From Streptomyces spinoverrucosus (GTDB taxonomy: Bacteria > Actinomycetota > Actinomycetes > Streptomycetales > Streptomycetaceae): a stretch of DNA of 64,000 nt. The translations under genes and the position numbers were made by a program. Positions 52,258 to 59,750 of this stretch are shown piece by piece; the stretch's first letter is position 1, and every line of letters starts with the position of its first letter. Location of the stretch: NCBI RefSeq assembly GCF_006539505.1, contig NZ_BJND01000050.1, forward strand, positions 1-64,000, in the 5' to 3' direction. Under the pieces are notes generated by a model. The model did no database searches and was not told the DNA's origin. It saw only the letters and a program-made list of their open reading frames with translations.

Positions 52258-52884
52258 ATGCCCGACTTCCCCGCCGTCACACCGCGCGCCCGCGTCCGGG
52301 TACCGCTGCGCTTCCACGACGGCTACAGCGTCGACGCCGACCTGGTCACCTTCCACGGCCTGACCGACGGCCAGGAACACGTGGCCGTCGTCCTCGGCGA
52401 CCCCGGCCCCCGCCCCCTCGTACGCCTGCACTCCGAATGCCTCACCGGCGACGTCTTCGGCTCCGCCCGCTGCGACTGCGGCCCCCAGCTGCGCGAGGCG
52501 GTCGAGCGCATCGCGGCCCGCGGCGGCGTGCTGCTGTACCTCCGCCAGGAGGGGCGCGGCATCGGTCTCTACAACAAGCTCGACGCGTACGCCCTTCAGG
52601 ACCAGGGCCTCGACACATACGAGGCGAATGCCGCGCTCGGCCTCCCGGAGGACGCCCGCGACTACACGGCGGCCGCCCAGATGCTCCGCGCCCTGTCCAT
52701 CACGGACCTGGACCTGCTGTCCAACAACCCCGACAAGGCCGACCAGCTCCGCGGCCTCGGCATCACCGTCCACGACCGCGTACCCACCGGCGTCTTCAGG
52801 ACCGCCCACAATGTCCGCTACCTGCGCGCCAAGGTCCTCCAGACCCAGCACACCCTGCCGCTGGCGGAGCTGAACGCGGGGTGA
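52258..52884 (+). CDS. ribA: GTP cyclohydrolase II
   Basis: This 208-residue enzyme has three zinc-binding cysteines in ECLTGDVFGSARCDCG, the catalytic RQEGRGIGLYNKLDAY, TYEANAALG and DLDLLSNNPDKADQL. It opens GTP to the pyrimidine that starts riboflavin synthesis. It is a single-domain enzyme without the dihydroxybutanone-phosphate synthase part of bifunctional RibAB. Its separate location under a MarR operator suggests an inducible paralogue used for a special flavin or pyrimidine product rather than the housekeeping copy. The ATG at 52258 follows CGGAGA. Confidence 0.92.
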   Translation: MPDFPAVTPRARVRVPLRFHDGYSVDADLVTFHGLTDGQEHVAVVLGDPGPRPLVRLHSECLTGDVFGSARCDCGPQLREAVERIAARGGVLLYLRQEGRGIGLYNKLDAYALQDQGLDTYEANAALGLPEDARDYTAAAQMLRALSITDLDLLSNNPDKADQLRGLGITVHDRVPTGVFRTAHNVRYLRAKVLQTQHTLPLAELNAG

Positions 52885-52908
52885 GCGGGGGGTCCTCGGG
52901 CCCCGGGA

Positions 52909-53427
52909 CTACTCAGCCCCAGCATCGAAGTCCTCCACGAAGTAGCTGTCGTGCCGGACACGGAACTGCTTGAGTTCCTCGCCACCGCGCTGCGCCATCT
53001 CGGCGACCCGCTCGAAGTACTCCTCGCGGGGGGCGCCCGGGGAGAAGAGCATCAGCATGGACATGGGCTCGTCGGTCACGTTTCTGAAGGCGTGCAGGCC
53101 ACCGACTGGTACGTACAGGAAGTCGCCCGCGCGGCCCGTGACCCACTTCTCGCCGTTGTAGAGCTCCAGTTCGCCCGACAGGATGTAGAAGGACTCCGAC
53201 ATCGCCCTGTGGAAGTGGGTCTTGGCCCCGGCGGACCGTGCACCCAACTCCACCTTGTACAGACCGAATTCGCCGCCGGTCGACTCATGGGTGGCGAGGT
53301 AGTGCGTCGAGCCGCCGGGTGAGGAGATGTCCGGCGGGGTGCCGGCCGGGCGGAAAAGCGCGTTCACTTCACCCTTGTCGCCGTGGTAGCGGGGCTCCGG
53401 GTACGCGAGGTGTTCCGGGTACGACAT
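52909..53427 (-). CDS. Cupin-domain protein
   Basis: This 172-residue single-domain cupin has the metal-binding motif HFHRAMSESFYILSGELELY (H-x1-H, Glu) near residues 70-90 and the second motif PVGGLHAFRNVTDEP near 105-120, spaced as in bicupin-type dioxygenases and isomerases. The start at 53427 (MSYPEHLAYPEPRYH) is set by AGGAG. It converges with ribA and is bounded on its left by a MITE-like element. The function is unknown; cupins with this motif often act on small metabolites. Confidence 0.8.
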   Translation of the reverse strand: MSYPEHLAYPEPRYHGDKGEVNALFRPAGTPPDISSPGGSTHYLATHESTGGEFGLYKVELGARSAGAKTHFHRAMSESFYILSGELELYNGEKWVTGRAGDFLYVPVGGLHAFRNVTDEPMSMLMLFSPGAPREEYFERVAEMAQRGGEELKQFRVRHDSYFVEDFDAGAE

Positions 53428-53537
53428 GATGCGCTCCTTTTCGGCAGGCCTCCACCGACATGGTGGCGCCCAGCTCTGAACGGCCACATCGGCCCATTGG
53501 ATGATCTTGACGGGGCCCTGGAACGAGGGCCGGGGAC

Positions 53538-53728
53538 CTAGGGCCTCTCGTTTGGATCATGCCGGCGTCGCGGGCCCTGGCACGCGCATCTGCCGCGTTG
53601 TCGTCACTCGCCGACGCTCCGCGTCGACTCCCTCCTCCGCCTTGCAACTGCACGCACCAGACCCCGCTCGGCTCGGGCCGAAGGGCGCAGTCTCTCTCAG
53701 CCGACCTGATCCAAACGAAAGGCCCTAG
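53538..53728. mobile_element. MITE-like element, 191 bp with 22-bp terminal inverted repeats
   Basis: The left end CTAGGGCCTCTCGTTTGGATCA (53538-53559) and the right end form inverted repeats with one mismatch. Both ends carry CTAG, which may be the target-site duplication. The inside has no coding frame and holds sequence typical of a repeat I remember as abundant in streptomycete genomes. It lies between the cupin and ACP genes and probably mobilises through a related transposase elsewhere. Confidence 0.75.
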
Positions 53729-53749
53729 CAGCGGGGGCCTAGGGCCGCA

Positions 53750-54010
53750 TCAGGACGCATCGCAGAAGGCCCGTGCGGCTTCACCGAGGGTGGAGGCGGG
53801 GGAGAGGTCCAGCGCCGCGTCGGGCAGTACGACGCCGAACTCGTCCTCGGCGGCCACGACGAGTTCCCTCAGGGCCAGCGAGTCCATGCCGAGACTCTCG
53901 AAGGTGGCCTCGGGCGTCACCCGGCTCCGGCTCACCGGCATGTCGAGGTGGTGGACGAGCAGCGCGACCAGCGGCTCGGGCAACTCGGTCCGTCCTGTGG
54001 CCTGGATCAT
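53750..54010 (-). CDS. Orphan acyl carrier protein
   Basis: This 86-residue four-helix carrier protein has the phosphopantetheine site in ESLGMDSLALREL (Ser near residue 44) and an acidic recognition helix II. No acyltransferase or ketosynthase is adjacent. The reductase and aminotransferase at 46-49 kb need an acyl thioester, so this ACP could supply it, but it is about 4 kb away with unrelated genes between. AGGAG eight bases before the ATG at 54010 sets the start. Confidence 0.85.
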   Translation of the reverse strand: MIQATGRTELPEPLVALLVHHLDMPVSRSRVTPEATFESLGMDSLALRELVVAAEDEFGVVLPDAALDLSPASTLGEAARAFCDAS

Positions 54011-54209
54011 ACGGAGGGCTCCTGTTCGGTCTCCGAGTCGTTCTTAATGCCCTACTTGATGCCGTTCTTGATAAGGAACGCGCGACCCGGGCGACCGGCT
54101 ACGGCTCGATCGGGTGGTCCCCGAGCGGCTGGAAAACGCTGGTCAGCGGGGCGGGCGGAAACCGTGGCGCGTCCGGCCCCGCGCATGGCGTACACTGGTG
54201 ACACAACGA

Positions 54210-54283
54210 CGCGGGGTGGAGCAGCTCGGTAGCTCGCTGGGCTCATAACCCAGAGGTCGCAGGTTCAAATCCTGTCCCCGCTA
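54210..54283 (+). tRNA. Initiator tRNA-fMet (CAU)
   Basis: The acceptor CGCGGGG pairs with CCCCGC, leaving a C1-U72 mismatch as in actinobacterial initiator tRNAs. The anticodon stem ends in three G-C pairs (CTGGG/CCCAG) around CTCATAA (anticodon CAT). The discriminator is A and CCA is not encoded. A TACACT-type -10 box is just upstream. Confidence 0.95.
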
Positions 54284-54293
54284 CTGAAGGCCC

Positions 54294-54326
54294 GGGGCCG
54301 GAATCCAGATCATGGATTCCGGCCCC
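54294..54326 (+). terminator. Terminator after tRNA-fMet
   Basis: GGGGCCGGAATCCA pairs perfectly with TGGATTCCGGCCCC across a 5-base loop, 10 bases past the tRNA. Confidence 0.85.
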
Positions 54327-54589
54327 GAGTCGTTTCCCCGTCGGCGACCATCCCCGTCGGCGACCGTCACCAGGGGTGAGCGAGCAAACGCCCTCCGCAT
54401 AACAACTGACACACAGTCAGATGTGGCTACGGTCCTGAGCGCCGGTCAACTCGCCCGATTTTCGCCGTTCATGGCCTGTACGTCCTGGCAGAAAACGTTA
54501 ATGATCAAGTGGAACGGCTTGGAAATCAGGCCCCGGTTCTATTAACGTCCGATAACGCAGCGCGGTCGTCCCAGCCGTCACAAGAGGCG

Positions 54590-54772
54590 GCTCCGTGCGC
54601 ACGCGCCGAATCCCGCGCGCGGCCCTCACCGGCCACACAAGGGAACCGGGGAACCACCACCTTGGGGTGAATCGGGCGTATGCCGCCGTAGCAGTACGGC
54701 TGGTTTACGCGCGTAGGAGACCTTCCTGCTCCGAACCCGTCAGCTAACCCGGTAGGCGAGAAGGAAGGAAAG
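54590..54772 (+). promoter_or_regulatory. c-di-AMP (ydaO-type) riboswitch of the M23 peptidase gene
   Basis: The leader contains the conserved ydaO/yuaA blocks in order: GGGGAACCACCACC, GGGGTGAATCGGGC, GTAGGAGACCTTCC, CCGAACCCGTCAGCTAACCC and GGTAGGCGAGAAGGAAGG. This matches riboswitch classes I remember from streptomycete resuscitation-promoting factor and other cell-wall hydrolase genes. It ends about 12 bases before the GTG of the peptidase, so high c-di-AMP would lower expression. Confidence 0.9.
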
Positions 54773-54784
54773 GAGTACGCCCAC

Positions 54785-55840
54785 GTGGCGTCAAACCGGC
54801 CTGCCCCACAAGCCCCGTTCGTGCCGGACCAGCGCACCGCCGACAGCACTGACACGTTCGTGTACGGCGCACCGCGCACCGACGAGGGCCCGTGGGAGGA
54901 GTGGAACCCCACCGCGGAGTCCATCCGTCCCGTACGCGGCCGGCATCGCGTCAGCAAGCAGCGCGGCGGCGGACTCGCCCGCAGCTCCACCGTGCTCGGC
55001 GTCGGCGTCATAGCCGCGGTCGGCGCGGGCGGCATGGCCAGCGCGAACACCGGCAAGCCGCCGGTGTCGATCTCCCTGCCCGACCTGCCCTCCGTCGGCG
55101 CGCTGATCTCCGACGACGACTCCGACTCCGACTCCGCCGACACCAAGACCGCGAGCGCCCCGCTCAGCACCCTCGGCACGACCGCGGCGGACACCGCGGA
55201 GGGCACCACCGACGCCGGTGAGGCACTGCGCGCCCGCATCATCGCGCAGGCCGAGCAGCAGCAGGAGCAGGTCGAGAGCAAGGCCGCCGCCGAGGCCGCG
55301 GCCGCCGCCGAGAAGGCCGCCGCCGAGGCCGCCGCCAAGGCGGAGAAGGAGGCCGAGGAGAAGGCCGCCGCCGCGAAGGCGAAGGCCGAGGAGGAGGCCC
55401 GGAAGAAGGCCGAGGCCGAGCGGCTCGCCGCGCTGGCCAAGCAGTACGCGCTGCCGACCTCCTCGTACACCATCACCTCCACCTTCGGCCAGGCCGGCGC
55501 CCTGTGGTCGTCCGGCTACCACACCGGCCTCGACTTCGCCGCGCCGAGCGGCACGCCCATCAAGGCCGTCCACAGCGGCACCATCACCGAGGCGGGCTGG
55601 AGCGGGTCGTACGGCTACAAGACCGTGCTCACCCTCGACGACGGCACCGAGATCTGGTACGCCCACCAGTCCTCGATCGGCGTCAGCGTCGGCCAGAAGG
55701 TCACCACCGGCGATGTGATCGGCCGCGTGGGCGCGACGGGCAATGTGACCGGCGCGCACCTGCACCTGGAGGTGCACACCGGCGGCTCCGGCGGCATCGA
55801 CCCGCTGGCCTGGCTGCGCAGCAAGGGCCTCAACCCCTGA
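54785..55840 (+). CDS. M23-family peptidoglycan endopeptidase with coiled-coil
   Basis: This 351-residue exported protein has a basic N-terminus, then a single transmembrane/signal segment (STVLGVGVIAAVGAGGMASA, about residues 60-85). An acidic spacer follows, and an Ala/Glu/Lys-rich coiled coil is at about 140-215. The lysostaphin-like domain begins at about 220, with GYHTGLDFAAPSGTPI (His and Asp zinc ligands) and GAHLHLEVHTGG (catalytic His/His). It cleaves peptide bridges in the wall during growth or spore development. The c-di-AMP riboswitch directly upstream supports a cell-wall role. Confidence 0.93.
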   Translation: MASNRPAPQAPFVPDQRTADSTDTFVYGAPRTDEGPWEEWNPTAESIRPVRGRHRVSKQRGGGLARSSTVLGVGVIAAVGAGGMASANTGKPPVSISLPDLPSVGALISDDDSDSDSADTKTASAPLSTLGTTAADTAEGTTDAGEALRARIIAQAEQQQEQVESKAAAEAAAAAEKAAAEAAAKAEKEAEEKAAAAKAKAEEEARKKAEAERLAALAKQYALPTSSYTITSTFGQAGALWSSGYHTGLDFAAPSGTPIKAVHSGTITEAGWSGSYGYKTVLTLDDGTEIWYAHQSSIGVSVGQKVTTGDVIGRVGATGNVTGAHLHLEVHTGGSGGIDPLAWLRSKGLNP

Positions 55841-55930
55841 GACGCGCTTCTCCCGAACCCCGGCGGTCCTGACGGCAACCCCCCCGACGTCAGGGCTGCC
55901 GGTTTCGGCTGTCCGCCGCCTCTTCGTGCC

Positions 55931-57241
55931 CTACGACCGATACGGGTTGTACGCCGGGTAGGGCGCCGTCGGCCCGTGCACCGGTGCCCAGCCGTACACC
56001 GGCGGCATCATCACCGGCAGCGGCGGCGCGGTCACCCGTGCCGCGTACTCCAGCGCCGGGCGGGCGATCTCGCGGCGGTTCCACAGCTCCTGGAGCAACT
56101 CGCGTTCCCGTACGACGAAGTCCGCCCGGGCGCGGCCCCGGCGGCCCCGATGCCGTAGGAAGGCCAGCGACGTGGCGTACGCCTCGTACTGCGCGACCGC
56201 CCGGGCGGCCGGCTTGCCGAGGTGGTGGCCGGCGTACTCGCGGGCCAGCCGGCGGGCCCGCATCGAGCCCAGGGCGAACGGTTCGGCGGGCGAGAGCCAG
56301 CCGGCGACGACGTAGGCCGGGAGCTCCTCGCGGACGGTGCGCAGCTCCCGCTGCCGCGTCCAGATCACCAGCCAGGTCAGCAGCCCGAACGCGGGCACCA
56401 TGAAACCGCCGTACACCGCGAAGAAGCCGTAGTCGCCGAAGGTCGCCGAGCCGTTCCAGAAGGCGTGCATGCCCATCGCGAGCAGCAGTCCGGCCGGGGG
56501 CAGCAGGAAGCGGCGTAGCCGCTGGCGCTCCCCGGCGAGCGCGGCGAATCCGAAGCCGATGCCGGTGAGCACCGTGAACAGGGGGTGCGCGAACGGCGAC
56601 ATGATGACCCGCACGAAGAAGGTCGCGGCGGTCACCGACGCGATTCCGCTGTGGCCGGCCAGCTGGTCGGTGCCGAAGGCGGTACCGAGGTAGAGGATGT
56701 TCTCGGTGAAGGCGAAGCCGGTGGCGGTGACGCCGGCTATGACGACGCCGTCGAGGATGCCGGTGAAGTCGCGGCGCCGGAAGAGGAAGAGCAGCAGGAT
56801 CGCGGCCGCCTTGGCGGACTCCTCCACGATCGGGGCTATGACCGTGGCGCCCCAGGTGTCGGCGCTGGTCGGGTCGGCGGTCGCGGTGGCTATCCATCTG
56901 GTCGCGAAGCTGTTGGCGATGATCGCGATCAGCGCGGCCGCGCAGGCGCCCCAGGAGAAGGCGAACAGCAGATTCCGCCAGGGGCCGGGCTCGACCCGGT
57001 CCAGCCAGCGGAAGGCGGCTACGAGCAGCGGCACGGGCAGGATCGCCAGGCCCAGGCCGACCAGAAAGCCCTCGGTGCCGGTCTGTTCCCGGACCAGGGC
57101 GAGGATCACCAGGCCGGACAGCGTCAGCAGCGTGATCAGCGCGCCGTACCGCACCCACCGCTTGTGCCACCAGTGCGCGTGCCGCAGGGGGCCACCGGTG
57201 GGGATGCCGGGGTTCGTCGGGTACGGGGAACTGGTCGCCAC
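55931..57241 (-). CDS. PrsW-family membrane protease
   Basis: This 436-residue integral membrane protein has about eight hydrophobic helices and the PrsW signatures IVEESAKAAAILL (E-E-S-A-K), FAFTENILY (E-N-x2-Y) and SPFAHPLFTVLTG with MGMHAFWNG, whose Glu and His form the proposed active site. PrsW proteins cleave anti-sigma factors within the membrane. The start is GTG/ATG at 57241 (MATSSPYPTNPGIPTGG). A proline-rich C-terminal tail ends PAYNPYRS. Confidence 0.88.
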   Translation of the reverse strand: MATSSPYPTNPGIPTGGPLRHAHWWHKRWVRYGALITLLTLSGLVILALVREQTGTEGFLVGLGLAILPVPLLVAAFRWLDRVEPGPWRNLLFAFSWGACAAALIAIIANSFATRWIATATADPTSADTWGATVIAPIVEESAKAAAILLLFLFRRRDFTGILDGVVIAGVTATGFAFTENILYLGTAFGTDQLAGHSGIASVTAATFFVRVIMSPFAHPLFTVLTGIGFGFAALAGERQRLRRFLLPPAGLLLAMGMHAFWNGSATFGDYGFFAVYGGFMVPAFGLLTWLVIWTRQRELRTVREELPAYVVAGWLSPAEPFALGSMRARRLAREYAGHHLGKPAARAVAQYEAYATSLAFLRHRGRRGRARADFVVRERELLQELWNRREIARPALEYAARVTAPPLPVMMPPVYGWAPVHGPTAPYPAYNPYRS

Positions 57242-57306
57242 GGCAAGACCCTAACGAGGGAAGGTTCGAACGAGGGAAGGAATTACGGCTGACCTTCGCG
57301 CCGGTC

Positions 57307-58137
57307 TTACTGTCGGCCTTCGCGCTGGTCGTCGTGCGGTACGCGGCGGAAGAGCAGGTCGTTCACCACATGACCCTTGTCCAGCCCCTGGCCCTCGAAA
57401 CGGGTGAGCGGGCGGAATTCGGGGCGCGGCGCGAAACCTCCGTCGGGCCGGGTGTTCTCGAAGGCGGGGTGCGCGGTGAGCACCTCCAGCATCTGCTCGG
57501 CGTACGGCTCCCAGTCGGTCGCGCAGTGCAGGATCGCGCCCGGCTTCAGGCGGCTCGCGGCGATGGTGAGGAAGTCCGGCTGGATCAGCCGGCGCTTGTG
57601 GTGCCGCTTCTTGGGCCAGGGGTCGGGGAAGAAGACGCGCAGCCCGTCGAGGGAGTCGGGGGTGAGCATCTCGCGCAGCAGGATGATGGCGTCGCCGTTG
57701 GCCACCCGGATGTTGCTGAGGCCGCCCTGATCGGCGAGGTTGAGCAGATTGCCCTGGCCGGGGGTGTGTACGTCCACGGCGAGGATGTTGGTGTCCGGGT
57801 CGGCGGCGGCCATCTGTGCGGTGGCCTCGCCCATGCCGAAGCCGATCTCCAGCACGACGGGGCTGCCGTTGCCGAACAGCTCGGCGAGGTCGAGGGTCCG
57901 CCGCCCGTCGATGTCCAGCCCCCACTTGGGCCACAGCCGCTGCAACGCGTCCGCCTGCCCCGCCGTGACCCGGCTCCGCCTCGGCTGGAAACTGCGGATC
58001 CGCCGCTCGAAGTGCGAACCGGCGGGATCCGCCTTGGGCCCGTCCGGGAAGCGCGGCTCACCCTTGGCCCGGGTGTGGCGGATGCCGCCGTCGGGGGCGT
58101 GGTGGGGGGCTTCGGGGGTGTTGAGGGAGTCAGACAC
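57307..58137 (-). CDS. trmB: tRNA (guanine-N7-)-methyltransferase TrmB
   Basis: This 276-residue SAM-dependent enzyme makes m7G46 in tRNA. The SAM-binding motif is VVLEIGFGMGEATAQMA (about residues 94-110), then FFPDPWPKKRHHKRR and the catalytic DLLFRR. The extra N-terminal 70 residues are Arg/Pro-rich and disordered-looking. The GTG at 58137 (VSDSLNTPEAPHHAPDGG) is the best start in this region. It follows prsW on the same strand, with 66 bases between them. Confidence 0.92.
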   Translation of the reverse strand: MSDSLNTPEAPHHAPDGGIRHTRAKGEPRFPDGPKADPAGSHFERRIRSFQPRRSRVTAGQADALQRLWPKWGLDIDGRRTLDLAELFGNGSPVVLEIGFGMGEATAQMAAADPDTNILAVDVHTPGQGNLLNLADQGGLSNIRVANGDAIILLREMLTPDSLDGLRVFFPDPWPKKRHHKRRLIQPDFLTIAASRLKPGAILHCATDWEPYAEQMLEVLTAHPAFENTRPDGGFAPRPEFRPLTRFEGQGLDKGHVVNDLLFRRVPHDDQREGRQ

Positions 58138-58278
58138 AGTGGATTCGATTTTACGGGGTTCGGGTTCGGGGGATTCGCGGGCGGGGGCGAGGGCGTGGGT
58201 GCGGAGGCGGCTGTGGGTGGGTCCCCTCGCGTCTGCCTGGTTGAGGTCGTGCCGGGGGTGCGGGCCGGTGGGGGTTGC

Positions 58279-58325
58279 TCGCGCCCACGCGGCGGAGCCG
58301 CATATCAATACAGCCCCGCGCCCCT
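58279..58325. repeat. 47-bp repeat, left inverted copy
   Basis: Perfect reverse complement of the sequence at 59638-59684 (core GCGGCTCCGCCGCGTGGGCG). The two copies flank the L-2-hydroxyglutarate oxidase-like gene. This kind of short dispersed repeat is common between streptomycete genes. Confidence 0.85.
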
Positions 58326-58349
58326 GGGGCCTGCGGCCCCGATAGGGGC

Positions 58350-59558
58350 TCATGCCCGGCCCAGTGCGATCAGTGCCCGCCGGGCCACCTCCCGGCCGAT
58401 CGGCAGGGAGGCCGTCGCCGCGGGGGACGGGGCGTTCAGGACGTGCACGGCCCGCGCACCCTCGTGGATCAGGAAGTCGTCCACCAGCGTGCCGTCCCGG
58501 AGCACCGCCTGCGCCCGTACCCCGGCCGCCGCCGGGACCAGGTCCTCCTCCGTCACCGCGGGCAGCAGCCGCCGCACCGCCTCGGTGAACGCCGCCTTCG
58601 ACACCGACCGCCACAGCTCCCCGCCCCCGTACCGCCAGTGCCGGCCCGCTATCCGCCACGCGCCGGGCCAGGTCAGCGTCCGGGCCAGCTCCCGGGGCCG
58701 GACCACGCCCCAGCCGTAGCCCTCGCGGGCGAGCGCCGGTACGGCGTTGGGGCCGACGTGGACGCCGCCGTCGATGCCGCGCGTGAGGTGCACGCCGAGG
58801 AACGGGAACGCCGGGTCGGGGACCGGATAGACCAGGCCGCGCACCAGCTCGGGCCGCGCCAGCTCGTAGTACTCCCCCCGGAACGGGATGATCCGCATGC
58901 CGGGGTCGTCCCCGGTCATCCGGGCGACCTCGTCGCAGTACAGCCCGGCGCAGTTCACCAGCACCCGCCCGCGCACCACGGCCCCGTCCGCCGTCCGCAC
59001 AGCGACCCCAAGCTCCGGGCGCCGGTCGACTTGCAGCACCTGCGCGCCGTACCGGATCTCGGCCCCGGACGCCTCGGCCAGCTGCCGCGCGACCGCGACG
59101 AAGTCGCACACCCCGGTCGTCCCGACGTGTATCGCCGCCAGGCCCCGCACCTCAGGCTCGTACTCCGCGATCTGGGCCGCGACCAGCTCCCGAACCGGAA
59201 TGCCGTTCTCCCGGCCGCGCTGCACGAGCGCGTGCAGCCGGGGCAGCTCCGAGCGCTCGGTGGCGACGATCAGCTTGCCGGTGACGGCGTGCGCGATGTC
59301 GTACTCCGCGCAGAACTTCACCATCTCCGCGGCACCCCGCACCGCGTACCGCGCCTTGAGCGAGCCGGGGCGGTAGTAGACCCCGCTGTGGATGACCCCG
59401 CTGTTGCGCCCCGTCTGGTGCCGGGCGGGCCCCGCCTCCTTCTCCAGCACGGTCACCCGCGTCCCCGGCGCGGCACGCGTGATCGCATACGCCACCGACA
59501 GCCCGACGATCCCGCCGCCGACCACCAGCACGTCACAGTCGTAGGCGCCCGCCCGCAC
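58350..59558 (-). CDS. L-2-hydroxyglutarate oxidase-like FAD-dependent oxidoreductase
   Basis: This 402-residue protein of the DAO (LhgO/YgaF) family has an N-terminal FAD fold VLVVGGGIVGLSVAYAI (G-x-G-x2-G) right at the start, then GRNSGVIHSGVYYRPG (His/FAD covalent or catalytic loop), RGEYYELA and a C-terminal AGVRAQAV. The enzyme oxidises L-2-hydroxyglutarate to 2-oxoglutarate. GTG at 59558 is chosen because GGGAGG lies eight bases upstream. The open extension before it overlaps one copy of the 47-bp repeat and is not coding. Confidence 0.85.
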   Translation of the reverse strand: MRAGAYDCDVLVVGGGIVGLSVAYAITRAAPGTRVTVLEKEAGPARHQTGRNSGVIHSGVYYRPGSLKARYAVRGAAEMVKFCAEYDIAHAVTGKLIVATERSELPRLHALVQRGRENGIPVRELVAAQIAEYEPEVRGLAAIHVGTTGVCDFVAVARQLAEASGAEIRYGAQVLQVDRRPELGVAVRTADGAVVRGRVLVNCAGLYCDEVARMTGDDPGMRIIPFRGEYYELARPELVRGLVYPVPDPAFPFLGVHLTRGIDGGVHVGPNAVPALAREGYGWGVVRPRELARTLTWPGAWRIAGRHWRYGGGELWRSVSKAAFTEAVRRLLPAVTEEDLVPAAAGVRAQAVLRDGTLVDDFLIHEGARAVHVLNAPSPAATASLPIGREVARRALIALGRA

Positions 59559-59637
59559 CCGCACCACCTCCCGCCTTCGATAGTGCACTGCGCCACTGAC
59601 AACGCCTTGAAACCCGGGATCACACCGGCGCCGGTTC

Positions 59638-59684
59638 AGGGGCGCGGGGCTGTATTGATATGCGGCTCCGCCGCGTGGGCGCGA
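59638..59684. repeat. 47-bp repeat, right copy
   Basis: Top-strand copy of the sequence that appears inverted at 58279-58325. It lies just upstream of the oxidase gene, inside the intergenic stretch before the NsdA-like stop. Confidence 0.85.
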
Positions 59685-59750
59685 CCAGCCACGCACGGCC
59701 CGCACCCCCGCGACGGCACAAGCCAGGCAGACGCGTAGGGACCCTGCGGC

